DNA of 64,000 nt, taken from NCBI RefSeq assembly GCF_000175215.2, contig NC_014817.1:83501-147500 (forward strand), written 5' to 3'. The notes below the pieces were generated by a model that saw only the letters and a program-made list of their open reading frames with translations, ran no database searches and had not been told where the DNA came from. The stretch comes from Asticcacaulis excentricus CB 48. GTDB lineage: Bacteria > Pseudomonadota > Alphaproteobacteria > Caulobacterales > Caulobacteraceae. A program made the position numbers and the translations under genes. This document shows, piece after piece, positions 1 to 8,033 of this stretch (position 1 is its first letter; the number at the start of each line of letters is the position of its first letter).

Positions 1-24
1 GACCTGCCCGACGCGGCGGAGTAG
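1..24 (+). CDS. 3' end of an upstream gene (partial)
   Basis: The first 24 bases read in frame 1 as DLPDAAE followed by TAG. A strong hairpin with a short T run begins six bases later, as expected at the end of a transcription unit. Too little is present to name the product. The gene would lie upstream of the DUF736 gene on the same strand. Confidence 0.35.
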   Translation, partial: DLPDAAE

Positions 25-29
25 GTATG

Positions 30-58
30 ACCGGGGCCGCGTCAGCGGTCCCGGTTTT
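30..58 (+). terminator. Intrinsic terminator of the partial upstream gene
   Basis: An 11-bp stem (30-40 with 45-55, one G-T pair) closes a GTCA loop and runs into TTTT. It sits just after the TAG at 22-24. Confidence 0.6.
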
Positions 59-336
59 CATTTTGCCCGTCTCTGAGGGGGCACGGGATGCGCCTTTCAG
101 GACGGGCCGACGCAAGGGCGACCGCGACGATGGAGGTCTGAACGCAACCGGACCTTAGGCGCGCAACGGGCCTTGGGGGCTTTTTTCCGCCGCGCTTCGC
201 GCTTTGCATCGCGAGGCAAAAAAGCGCCCCGCCGCCCGTCCTTCGGCCCTGCGGGTGCGCGCGGTCCGGCCCCGTTCGCAGCGACCCCATCGCGGTCGCG
301 ATTGGCGCGGCCCCGACCACAGAAAGGTACACCCCT

Positions 337-645
337 ATGTCCATCATCGGCACGTTTGTAAAATCCGACACCGGCTTCACCGGCACCATCAAGACCGTCT
401 CGCTGAACTTCAAAGCGCGTCTGGTCGAAACCGAAGGCGGCTCCGAAAACGCCCCTGACTACCGCGTCTACAGTGGCGCCGCCGAAGTCGGCGCGGGCTG
501 GAAACGCACCGCTGAAAACAGCCGCGCCTACATCTCGATCAAGCTCGATGATCCGTCCTTCCCCCATCCGATCTATGCGAGCCTGTTCGAAGGCGAAGAC
601 CCCGACACCTTCAACCTCCTCTGGTCGCGTCCGCGCAGCCAGTAA
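337..645 (+). CDS. DUF736 family protein
   Basis: A 102-residue protein matching the DUF736 pattern: MSIIGTFVK at the start, then a central TEGGSENAPDYRVY-like segment and a C-terminal DPDTFNLLWSRPR. The family has no proven biochemical function. It is a regular resident of the maintenance region of alphaproteobacterial ICEs and plasmids, usually near DUF932 genes, as here. The start is preceded by GAAAGG about seven bases upstream. The leader (59-336) has no gene but holds a loose inverted repeat: a G run plus six T (175-186) against six A plus GCGCCCC (218-230). A terminator follows directly, so it is probably monocistronic. Recognition of the family is firm; the role is unknown. Confidence 0.9.
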   Translation: MSIIGTFVKSDTGFTGTIKTVSLNFKARLVETEGGSENAPDYRVYSGAAEVGAGWKRTAENSRAYISIKLDDPSFPHPIYASLFEGEDPDTFNLLWSRPRSQ

Positions 646-668
646 CCGCCCCCCATCCGGTCTCAATC

Positions 669-700
669 GGCCTCGCCGCACACGCGGCGGGGCCTTTTTT
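669..700 (+). terminator. Intrinsic terminator after the DUF736 gene
   Basis: An 11-bp G/C stem (669-679 with 684-694, one wobble), ACAC loop and six T. It lies 23 bases after the DUF736 stop. Confidence 0.8.
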
Positions 701-1078
701 GTCCTGCCAAAAGAGGGGAGGAGGGAGGGAGCGGCCCCGGTCCCCGGAGCCGCTCGCGTCACCGGAATCGAGGGGGGGGGATGAGCCCGATGACGAGGCT
801 GACGTTAACGGAAGGCGCGCGCCCTGGCCACACACAAGCGCGTGAGGGGAGCGTCCGGGAAAAGGGCTAAGGGCTCTGCCCTCGCGCCGGTCAAGGGGGT
901 GTCCCTTCGGTCCCGATGACGACGGTCTCCCCAACCTTCCTTGGCTTACGCCGGCGTGCAGGTTGGGTGATCCCCCACCGCCGCCATCGCCCCTGACCGT
1001 TGCGACCCCGCTCTCGCCGAGGGGCAGGGTTTCAGCGCGGTAAAGGCGCTGCAACCCAAGCCCAAAGGAGACTTTTCC
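701..1078. other. Intergenic region without a recognisable gene
   Basis: G/C-rich spacer between the DUF736 terminator and the DUF932 gene. It has a run of nine G just before position 781 and a small hairpin AGGGC-TCT-GCCCT at 870-882. Open frames here look like shadows with no ribosome site. It presumably holds the DUF932 promoter; no promoter could be assigned. Confidence 0.5.
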
Positions 1079-2269
1079 ATGATGAACGATACCCCTATTT
1101 CCGCCCCCGTAACCGAGGCCTTCAAGGTCAATCCCTATCGCGGCACCGTCAATAGCCGCGTCTCCGGTCAGTGGTTTTCACGGCCTGATGATCAGCGGTT
1201 TTTAAGTCTCGATGACCTCTTTGCCCATACCCGCCAGCGCCGTGACACCGCCCATGTGCGCACCGTCGCCTCCGACGCCGTGCGCGTCATTGCCGAGCGT
1301 GACGACCTTGAGAGTCTACGGCTGGTCTGCCCCGGACGCGACACCTCGACGGCCCCCACACACTGGTCATTTGGTCAGTTGTGCGGACTGGTCGGCGCGC
1401 CGTCCGGCTATCTGCGTCAACTTCCGGCCCCGCTTGCGGCCATCAACCTGCAGCATGGCTTGCTGAACCACCGCGCCGAACTGATCAAGACGCTCGAAAC
1501 CGACACGGGCGGGCTTGAATTGCGCGCCGTCACGGGGCCGGACTATGGCCGCATCTGGGATTATGAACTGGTGCAGGCCGTGCAAAAGATTGCCGGAAAT
1601 GGTCTTGGCGATACGCGCTGGAAGGTCCCCGGGGTGCTCGACTGGGGCACCATGACCCATAATCCGTTTGTCGATGTGACCAAGGACACCACGACCCTTT
1701 ACGCCTCGGATCGCGACGTGTTTCTCTTCCTCGTGGACGACACCCACCCCATCGAAGCCGGGCGTCTGCCCAATGGCGAGCCTGATCTTTATTTCCGTGG
1801 CTTCTATGCATGGAACTCCGAAGTGGGCTCAAAAACGCTCGGGATCGCCTCCTTTTATCTGCGCGCCGTGTGCCAGAACCGCAATCTCTGGGGCGTCGTA
1901 AACTTTCAGGAAATCACCATTCGTCACAGCAAAAATGCCGCGAGCCGCTTGGCGTGGGAGGCCGCTCCCGCCCTGACGAAATTCGCCAATTCCTCGCCCA
2001 CGGCCTTCATCGAAGGTATCAAGGCCGCGCGTGAAACCGTCGTCGCGAGGACCGATGAAGACCGTGAAGAGTTCCTGAAAAAGCGCGGGTTCTCCAAGCC
2101 CGAGACCGCGAAAATCATCGAAACCGTGCTCAATGAAGAGGGCAAAAAGCCCGAAAGCGTCTTCGATTTTGTGCAAGGTCTGACCGCTCTGGCGCGTTCA
2201 AAGCCGCATCAGGACGCGCGCCTCGACCTCGAAACCAAGGCCCGAAAACTGATGGCCGCTGTCCTCTGA
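1079..2269 (+). CDS. DUF932 domain-containing protein
   Basis: A 396-residue protein of the DUF932 family (phage/plasmid-like protein), which is common on ICEs and plasmids and lacks an established function. Family-like features include an early SRVSGQWFSRP segment, the central GPDYGRIWDYELV and a block around FRGFYAWNSEVGSKTLG. The last hundred residues are charged and helical. AAAGGAG lies about ten bases before the start; ATG ATG in tandem leaves a one-codon doubt. The gene is single, with a terminator just after it. Association with the DUF736 gene upstream supports a place in the element's maintenance region. Confidence 0.88.
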   Translation: MMNDTPISAPVTEAFKVNPYRGTVNSRVSGQWFSRPDDQRFLSLDDLFAHTRQRRDTAHVRTVASDAVRVIAERDDLESLRLVCPGRDTSTAPTHWSFGQLCGLVGAPSGYLRQLPAPLAAINLQHGLLNHRAELIKTLETDTGGLELRAVTGPDYGRIWDYELVQAVQKIAGNGLGDTRWKVPGVLDWGTMTHNPFVDVTKDTTTLYASDRDVFLFLVDDTHPIEAGRLPNGEPDLYFRGFYAWNSEVGSKTLGIASFYLRAVCQNRNLWGVVNFQEITIRHSKNAASRLAWEAAPALTKFANSSPTAFIEGIKAARETVVARTDEDREEFLKKRGFSKPETAKIIETVLNEEGKKPESVFDFVQGLTALARSKPHQDARLDLETKARKLMAAVL

Positions 2270-2278
2270 CGCATCCCC

Positions 2279-2315
2279 GCCGCGCGGTCTCACTGGCCGC
2301 GCGGCCTCTATTTTT
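2279..2315 (+). terminator. Intrinsic terminator after the DUF932 gene
   Basis: A perfect 9-bp stem GCCGCGCGG / CCGCGCGGC (2279-2287 with 2297-2305), followed by CTCTATTTTT. Confidence 0.75.
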
Positions 2316-2525
2316 GGCCCGGTCTCAGAGAGGTCGGGGGCCGCGGCTCGCTATGCCTGCGGCATGGCTCGCGAGGTCGATAGGGCGCATTGGGGCACAC
2401 GTAGAGACAGGGGAGTCGGATCGGGGGGGAGGGGATTTCGACACTCCCGATGTGGGTTAACCGACCACATGCTTGCGCCCGAAACCGCTGTGGTTTTGCT
2501 ATTTTCTCGCAAGGAAGCGACCCTC

Positions 2526-2762
2526 GTGTCCGATGAAAACGCGCGTGCTGCCAGCGCCAAAAAAGGCAGCCCCTTTCTCAATACCGATCAGGCCGCCCAC
2601 TATATGGGCCTGTCACGCCGCACCCTCGAAAAGTTTCGTGCCGAAGGACAGGGGCCTATGTATCGCCGTCATGGCCGATATGTTCGCTACCATATCGACG
2701 ACATCGATGGGTGGTCGCGCGCCTCGGGCCAGACCGACGTGCATATCGAGGCGCGGGTGTGA
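2526..2762 (+). CDS. AlpA/MerR-like HTH protein, candidate excisionase (RdfS-like)
   Basis: A 78-residue winged-helix DNA-binding protein. The core FLNTDQAAHYMGLSRRTLEK is a MerR/AlpA-type helix-turn-helix, followed by a wing around YRRHGRYVRYHIDDIDGW. The GTG start at 2526 was chosen because AAGGAAG lies 8-14 bases before it; the frame is open further upstream without a ribosome site. The stop overlaps the traF start (TGATG), so the two are translationally coupled. In ICEMlSymR7A the recombination directionality factor RdfS is a protein of this kind encoded next to traF and the relaxase operon. By position and fold this is likely the element's excisionase, but it could instead be a local transcriptional regulator. 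Confidence 0.75.
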   Translation: MSDENARAASAKKGSPFLNTDQAAHYMGLSRRTLEKFRAEGQGPMYRRHGRYVRYHIDDIDGWSRASGQTDVHIEARV

Positions 2763-3289
2763 TGGCGGCCCCTAAGAGTCCGACAAGGTTACGCCTCAGA
2801 CGAGGGCTTGTCGCTGGTCTAAGCGTCGCGGCTCTGGTTGGTTTGGGTCTCTCCGCGCAACCTCAGAAAACGCCCTGGCTGATCTATAATGCCAGTTCCA
2901 GTGCGCCCATAGGATTTTATACCGTCTCTCCGGTTCGGCAAGTGAAGACGGGTGATCTGGTGGTGGTACGCCTACCTCAAGCCACTCGTGAACTAGCCGA
3001 TGAAAGGCGGTACGTGCCTGCAACGGTCCCGGTACTTAAACACGTAGCGGCCCATGGTGGCGACGCGGTCTGTGCCATAGATGCCAGCATTTTAGTCAAT
3101 GGGAAGCGCGTAACGGTGCGGCGTCTGCGGGACCGCCGGAACCGGCCCTTGCCGTGGTGGCAGAGCTGTAGGCGTCTGTATGCCGGGGAACTGTTTCTCC
3201 TCAACACGGCCGCGCCGGACTCCTTTGACAGCCGCTATTTTGGGCCGGTCAGCCTCGATCACGTGATCGGAGAGGCGCGGCCCCTATGA
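2762..3289 (+). CDS. traF: TraF-type S26 signal peptidase
   Basis: A 175-residue S26-family peptidase of the conjugation TraF type. TraF proteins in related systems process and cyclise the pilin subunit. One membrane segment spans about residues 14-32. The nucleophile is in NASSSAPIGFY (Ser47 by the S-x-P-x-G pattern), and the general-base Lys is Lys93 in VLKHVAAHGGD. The C-terminal block DSFDSRYFGPV is the usual last conserved box. The start at 2762 overlaps the excisionase-like gene's stop. The end overlaps the next gene by four bases (ATGA), giving one operon with the lytic transglycosylase. Its likely substrate is TrbC (35778-36137), encoded far to the right in the same element. Confidence 0.9.
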   Translation: MAAPKSPTRLRLRRGLVAGLSVAALVGLGLSAQPQKTPWLIYNASSSAPIGFYTVSPVRQVKTGDLVVVRLPQATRELADERRYVPATVPVLKHVAAHGGDAVCAIDASILVNGKRVTVRRLRDRRNRPLPWWQSCRRLYAGELFLLNTAAPDSFDSRYFGPVSLDHVIGEARPL

Positions 3290-3861
3290 TCCGCTGGAAA
3301 TCGCTCGTCAGCGCGCTGGGCGTCCTTTTGTCGACAGGAGAGAGCCACGCCCAAGCACCTCCGGCACTGGCGCGCTGGGTCGAACCCGTGCGGGAAGCCT
3401 CGCAGCGGTTCGGGGTGCCCGAGGACTGGATTTATCGCGTCATGCAGGCGGAAAGCGGCGGGCAAACCCACCTGAAGGGGCAACCGATCCGCTCAAAGGT
3501 CGGGGCGATGGGCCTCATGCAACTGATGCCGGGAACATGGTCAGATATGCGCAGGGCCCATAACCTCGGGGCCGATCCCGATGACCCGCGCGACAATATT
3601 CTGGCCGGCACGGCCTATCTGCGCGCCATGTTCGATCGGTTCGGTTATCCCGGTTTGTTTGCGGCCTATAACGCCGGGCCCGCGCGCTATGCGGCCAGTC
3701 TGAAGGGCGAAACCCTCCCTGCCGAAACGCGCGCCTACTTCAAAAAGCTTGTCCCTGAAAGCCAACCCCCAGTGCCCGAGGTTCCGTCCCTGACCCCGTC
3801 CGGTTCAGGCCTGTTTGCGATCAAACGCACCGCCGAAGCTGAGGGGCGCCCAAAACCGTGA
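3286..3861 (+). CDS. SLT-type lytic transglycosylase of the conjugation system
   Basis: A 191-residue secreted or periplasmic peptidoglycan hydrolase (VirB1 role), which opens the wall for secretion-channel assembly. A signal peptide covers about residues 1-23, ending SHAQA. The SLT motifs are in order: catalytic Glu56 in QAESGG, GLMQLMP at 76-82, and AAYNAGP at 126-132. The gene overlaps traF by four bases. In related ICEs the relaxase gene follows closely; here an insertion sequence separates them (STIRs at 3914 and 5489), so co-transcription with the relaxase may be broken. Confidence 0.9.
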   Translation: MIRWKSLVSALGVLLSTGESHAQAPPALARWVEPVREASQRFGVPEDWIYRVMQAESGGQTHLKGQPIRSKVGAMGLMQLMPGTWSDMRRAHNLGADPDDPRDNILAGTAYLRAMFDRFGYPGLFAAYNAGPARYAASLKGETLPAETRAYFKKLVPESQPPVPEVPSLTPSGSGLFAIKRTAEAEGRPKP

Positions 3862-3998
3862 CGTGGCGAGATCGGACGAGGTTCGGCGAGGGACGGGTGG
3901 GCTATATGCTGGGGTAATCGGCGGTGAGAACCGCGCGGGAGCCCGAGATGGCGAAATCGAGTAAGGTAGGGAGCGTCAACCCCGGAAGGAGACGCGCC

Positions 3999-5087
3999 AT
4001 GGACTATTTCTGCGGACTGGATATCGCGACGGAAACGACGGCTTTGTGCGTCGTGGACACCGAAGGTACAGTTATCTGTCAGGCCTCGATAGCCACAGAC
4101 CCTGAGGCCATTTACCGGTGCCTCAAACCCTACCTGCGTAAACTCAAACGCGTGGGGCACGAAGCCGGATCGTTGTCACCCTGGCTGCATCCGGAGTTGC
4201 TGGCCAGGGGACTGCCGGCGGTGTGTCTGGAGACGCATCATGTGCGCAACGCCCTGAAGGCGCAGCGCAACAAAACCGACGCCACCGATGCCCTGGGTCT
4301 GGCCCATATCGTCCGGACCGGGTGGTACAGGTCCGCACACATCAAGTCAGAAAACGGCTATCGTCTGAAGTTACTGCTGACCCAGCGCCGTAACCTCAAA
4401 CGCAAGTTCCTCGATATCGAAAACACCATTCGGCACTCGCTCAAGGCCTTCGGTATCCGTCTCGGCGCCGTTGGCCGGGCCGGTTTCGACAATGCCGTGC
4501 GCCGCGCCGTTGCCGATGATGAGCTGACCGCCACGCTGATGGACGCCATGCTGACGGCCCGTGCCGCGCTGTGGCTGCAATATACCAAACTCCATGCCCT
4601 GGTCGTGCGCTTCGTCGCTCAGAACGAAGTCTGCTCACGCTTCATGGAAATCCCCGGCGTCGGCCCCGTCGCCGCCATGACCTTCATGACCGCGATCGAC
4701 GATCCCTCGCGCTTCAAACGCTCGCGCGATGTCGCCGCCTACTTCGGACTGACCTCGAAACGCTGGCAATCCGGCTCCTCCATCGATATCCAGGGACGTA
4801 TCTCCAAGGCCGGGGACGCGGATGTCCGGCGCGCCCTCTACGAAGCCGCCTCCGCCATGCTCACGCGCTTCAAAGGCAAGGACAAAGTCAAATCCTGGGG
4901 GCAGGAGATCGCCAAACGCGGTTGCCACAACAAAGCCGCCGTCGCCGTGGCCCGCAAGCTGGCTGTCATCATGCATGCCATGTGGACCGATGGCACCTGC
5001 TATGTCGGAGATTCCAGCGCCAGCGAAAGCGATCGCGCCGCGAAAGCCTCCGGAAAACGTAAACGCCTGCTTGGAAACCTAGCTTAA
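3999..5087 (+). CDS. IS110 family transposase (DEDD recombinase)
   Basis: A 362-residue transposase with the two-part IS110 layout. The N-terminal RuvC-like DEDD domain shows Asp8 (GLDIATE), Glu55 (VGHEAGS), Asp94 and Asp97 (NKTDATDALGLAHI). The C-terminal Transposase_20 domain shows IPGVGPVAA at 218-226 and WQSGSS at 256-261, the Ser-Gly expected for the serine nucleophile, then RISKAGDADVRRALYEA. GGAAGGAG lies 8-15 bases before the ATG at 3999. Members use a structured noncoding RNA from the element to choose target and donor sites. No frameshift or stop is seen, so the enzyme looks intact. Confidence 0.93.
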   Translation: MDYFCGLDIATETTALCVVDTEGTVICQASIATDPEAIYRCLKPYLRKLKRVGHEAGSLSPWLHPELLARGLPAVCLETHHVRNALKAQRNKTDATDALGLAHIVRTGWYRSAHIKSENGYRLKLLLTQRRNLKRKFLDIENTIRHSLKAFGIRLGAVGRAGFDNAVRRAVADDELTATLMDAMLTARAALWLQYTKLHALVVRFVAQNEVCSRFMEIPGVGPVAAMTFMTAIDDPSRFKRSRDVAAYFGLTSKRWQSGSSIDIQGRISKAGDADVRRALYEAASAMLTRFKGKDKVKSWGQEIAKRGCHNKAAVAVARKLAVIMHAMWTDGTCYVGDSSASESDRAAKASGKRKRLLGNLA

Positions 5088-5488
5088 CTCAACTCACTCC
5101 CACCGCACTTACCTATGGAGCCCTTTTCGACATAGAAATCCGCCGCCCTGGCGGAGGATACGGATGCAGACCCTGGACACGGAACGTACGCTATCTTGCC
5201 TGTGGCCAACCCGATCGTAAGATCCCCGGACCACGCTCTTATGCTCGTAATGATACCCCGTGAACCCGACCTAAAGGTGCGCCGTGACGGACGCATCCCC
5301 GCCCCCATAAACGCCGAGGCCGGGGCCCTCATAACCGTCAACGAGCGCGGACACATGCACGGCGCATCCCGTATCAACCCCCTCAGGCGACCTTCTCGCA
5401 TCGTCGAAATGAACTTGCCCCGTTTATGTCCAGGAGATCAACATGCGAAAACGAAGACCAAAACAACATCTTTGTATTGACTCAACCA
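5088..5488 (+). ncRNA. Noncoding 3' part of the IS; candidate bridge-RNA region
   Basis: About 400 bases between the transposase stop and the right sub-terminal repeat. A perfect hairpin TCCGCC-GCCCT-GGCGGA lies at 5139-5155. In IS1111-type elements the bridge RNA is encoded downstream of the transposase, where this region lies. An open frame covers 5196-5480 but has no ribosome site and no recognisable protein pattern. The exact RNA ends and the target- and donor-binding loops were not resolved. Confidence 0.4.
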
Positions 5489-5514
5489 CGCCGATTACAC
5501 AGGCAAGATAAAAG

Positions 5515-5533
5515 ACCGTCTCTTCGCGACGGT
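5515..5533 (+). other. Hairpin upstream of the relaxase gene; possible oriT component
   Basis: ACCGTC (5515-5520) and GACGGT (5528-5533) form a perfect 6-bp stem with a 7-base loop in the 138 bases between the IS right repeat and the relaxase start. Transfer origins often sit beside the relaxase gene and contain such inverted repeats next to the nick site. No family nick consensus was recognised, so this is a positional guess. Confidence 0.25.
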
Positions 5534-5636
5534 AAGTGTTTGTCTGCACATCGGAAAATCGGGAGACAGGGGCGCGGTCACAAGAGATGGGCGTCGCGCA
5601 AGGCTTTGATCTCATTGGGTGGAGAGTCTCGTAAAC

Positions 5637-7625
5637 ATGGCCTCTGAAGAGTATTTTGAGCCCAAACTCGGGCGCATACGGTCCCAAACGGCGAAAACGC
5701 CCAGATCGTTCCGATCGAGCGTCATCGGGGCGGTGCAGCGCGCCGGTGGTTTCAAGCGGGCCGGAAACGCAGCGGCAAAAGGCGGGGGAAACTATGGCCG
5801 CGGCGCGGGCGTCGGACGGGTTCTGACCGCCAGTTCCGCGCGAGGCCGAACCGCGCGACGCGTGGTGGTCAAGGCGCGGTTTGTGCGCCTCGCCGGGAAG
5901 GGGGTTCGCGCCGCCACGGCCCACCTCACCTATCTGCAACGCGACGGCGTCACGCGCGAGGGCGCGCGCGGCGTCCTCTACGGCCCCGACGCCGACCGGA
6001 TTGAGGCCTCGGATTTCATGGCGCGATGCGACGGTGATCGCCACCAGTTTCGCTTCATCGTCGCCCCGGAAGACGCCCATCTCTATGAGGATCTGAAACC
6101 CCTGACCCGGACCGTCATGCAACAGATGGAAGCGGATCTGAGAACGAAGCTCGACTGGGCGGCCGTCGATCACTTCAACACCGGCCATCCCCACACCCAT
6201 ATTGTGCTCCGTGGTCGCGATGATCGCGGCAAGGATCTGGTGATTGCCCGGGAATATCTGAGCGAAGGGTTTCGCGAACGGGTGCAGGCCCAGGTCAGTC
6301 TCGATCTGGGGCCACGCTCCGAGCGGGAAATCGCCCAGGCCCTGCAGGCCGAAGTCACTCAGGAACGCCTAACCGCCATCGACCGTCAGCTGCGCCGCGA
6401 GGCCGACGATCGGGGGCATGTTCTGGCCGGATATAGCGACCCGGTAAAGAGCGCCGCCCGTTCCGGACGGCTGGTCAAACTGGAAGCGCTCGGCCTCGCC
6501 GAAAAGCTGCCCGGTGGGAGATGGCGGCTCGACCCGGAACTGGAAACCACCTTACGTCAGATGGGGGAGCGGGGCGATATCATCAAAACCCTGCACCGCG
6601 CCCTGAAAGAGCGCGGCCTGGAGGCGTCACTGTCAGAGACGCAGATGCATTTTCCCTCAGCGTCTTCATCGGGATTGGCGAGCACACTGACCGGTCGCCT
6701 GATCGAGCGCGGGATACTCGAGGAGCACAGCGATCGCCACTACGTTATTCTGGAGGGAATCGATGGTCGGACGCACTATGTCGATATAGGACAGGGGAGC
6801 CACACAGAGCCGTTGCCCAAAGAAGCGATCCTTCAGGTGACGCCTCGCCGGCCGGACATCCGGGAGGTTGATCGAACGGTGCTGGCTGTGGCGCAAGCCA
6901 ATGGCGGCTACTACACGACCGAGATACACCTGCGGTTTGATCCGTCCGCTCGCCGGTCTTTCGCCGAAACGCACACCCGGCGTCTGGAGGCGATCCGCCG
7001 AACGACCGGGGCGATTGAACGGCTACCCGACGGTCGGTTCCGTATCGACCCTGATCACCTCGATAAGGTTCTGGCCTATGAGCGCAAGGACGTGGCGCGT
7101 TTGCCCGTTTCGATCTCGGTTCAGGCGTCGCGGGCACTGGATAAACTGGTCGGGTATAAGGGCGTGACCTGGCTCGACCGCCAATGGGTCACAGGCCCGT
7201 CTACTGAGTATGCGCACACGGGCTTTGGACGGGCGCTTCGTTCCGCCTTGCAGTCACGCCGTCAATGGCTGCTGGAGGAGGGCCTTTGGATGCCCGTCAC
7301 GGGGCAGGGGGGTGAGGCCCTGGACCCGTCGGTTCTCAAGACCTTGCGTCAGCAGGAAATGACCGACGTCGCCGCTGGTCTGGAGGCCAGCACCGGCAAG
7401 ACATGTAGGACCGTACCGAGAGGGGGCCTGGTAGAGGGCCGACTGCGGGAAATCATCGAGACGGAGTCGGAAAAGTACGCGGTTGTCGAGCGGGCTAAAG
7501 ATTTCGCTCTCGTGCCGTGGCGGCCCGTTCTTGACAAGCACATCGGGCAGGAAGTCTCCGGCCTGATGCGCGAAGGGGGGATTAACTGGACCATCGGTCG
7601 CTCGCGTAGCCTGGAAATCGATTAA
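5637..7625 (+). CDS. rlxS: RlxS-like relaxase (MOBP-like, DUF3363)
   Basis: A 662-residue conjugative relaxase, predicted to nick the transfer origin and pilot the strand. The start MASEEYFEPKLGRIRSQ at 5637 matches the family's usual N-terminus, and GGAGAG lies ten bases upstream; an in-frame start at 5619 is less likely. HLTYLQRDG carries the region of the catalytic Tyr. The metal-binding histidines are in HFNTGHPHTHIVLRG (residues 179, 184, 186 and 188). The C-terminal half is the DUF3363 region found in this ICE relaxase family. In ICEMlSymR7A the homologue acts with TraF, a transglycosylase and the excisionase, all present just to the left. The gene appears intact despite the IS upstream. 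Confidence 0.9.
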   Translation: MASEEYFEPKLGRIRSQTAKTPRSFRSSVIGAVQRAGGFKRAGNAAAKGGGNYGRGAGVGRVLTASSARGRTARRVVVKARFVRLAGKGVRAATAHLTYLQRDGVTREGARGVLYGPDADRIEASDFMARCDGDRHQFRFIVAPEDAHLYEDLKPLTRTVMQQMEADLRTKLDWAAVDHFNTGHPHTHIVLRGRDDRGKDLVIAREYLSEGFRERVQAQVSLDLGPRSEREIAQALQAEVTQERLTAIDRQLRREADDRGHVLAGYSDPVKSAARSGRLVKLEALGLAEKLPGGRWRLDPELETTLRQMGERGDIIKTLHRALKERGLEASLSETQMHFPSASSSGLASTLTGRLIERGILEEHSDRHYVILEGIDGRTHYVDIGQGSHTEPLPKEAILQVTPRRPDIREVDRTVLAVAQANGGYYTTEIHLRFDPSARRSFAETHTRRLEAIRRTTGAIERLPDGRFRIDPDHLDKVLAYERKDVARLPVSISVQASRALDKLVGYKGVTWLDRQWVTGPSTEYAHTGFGRALRSALQSRRQWLLEEGLWMPVTGQGGEALDPSVLKTLRQQEMTDVAAGLEASTGKTCRTVPRGGLVEGRLREIIETESEKYAVVERAKDFALVPWRPVLDKHIGQEVSGLMREGGINWTIGRSRSLEID

Positions 7626-7702
7626 CGCGAACGGGTCGCGGACGATCCTTGTAGCCGCGCGCTCGTAGGTATGGCACAGTGTAAACCGAAAGGCAGCGCC
7701 CT

Positions 7703-7936
7703 GTGACCATGCAGACCCGCGTCAAGGAAGTGACGCTTCAGGCGTTACGCGAAGCGATCGCATCGGGGGATCCCGGCGATTACAGCTGTCTGTTTGATGG
7801 CCATAGCGATCTTCTGACCTGGAGCCGTCAGGCGCGAGAACTCGACCAGTTCGCGCAAGGCCGTGGCTACCGGTCGCGCGCTCACCCGTCCGCCTTGGGC
7901 GCCAACCTTGTCGATCTGATTGTCGTGCGGATCTAG
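7703..7936 (+). CDS. Small hypothetical protein
   Basis: A 77-residue protein (GTG start at 7703; ATG at 7709 is the alternative) that I do not recognise. It has a basic, helical N-terminus (VKEVTLQALREAIASGD), then a GDYSCLFDGHSDLL segment and a charged middle, with no membrane segment or signal peptide. It stands alone between the relaxase and a MucR-like gene, 77 bases after the relaxase stop. The ribosome site (AAGG nine bases upstream of GTG) is weak. It may be a real ICE accessory gene or a chance frame. Confidence 0.45.
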   Translation: MTMQTRVKEVTLQALREAIASGDPGDYSCLFDGHSDLLTWSRQARELDQFAQGRGYRSRAHPSALGANLVDLIVVRI

Positions 7937-8033
7937 CTCGAATGGATTTTGACGAAGGGCGGGCTAAAGGATAGAGGTAACTGACCTTTCCTTTAACAGT
8001 AGTCGTCTTGCAGACGGTATAGGGCAACAGACA

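Larger units (their letters stand above)
3914..5498 (+). mobile_element. IS110 family (IS1111-type) insertion sequence
   Basis: A DEDD transposase gene lies between two short sub-terminal inverted repeats: GTAATCGGCG at 3914-3923 and its exact complement at 5489-5498. Small sub-terminal repeats mark the IS1111 branch of the IS110 family. True ends lie a few bases outside the repeats and cannot be fixed by eye. About 400 noncoding bases sit on the right, downstream of the transposase, and only about 75 on the left, which also fits IS1111-type organisation. The element separates the lytic transglycosylase gene from the relaxase gene. Confidence 0.75.

Noticed and set aside
97..1054. Long minus-strand frames over the DUF736 region
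   Set aside because: Arg/Gly/Pro-rich translations antisense to a recognised gene, with no ribosome site; typical G/C-rich shadows.
5196..5480. 94-codon frame in the noncoding part of the IS
   Set aside because: No ribosome site or known domain, and it sits where IS1111-type elements encode RNA.
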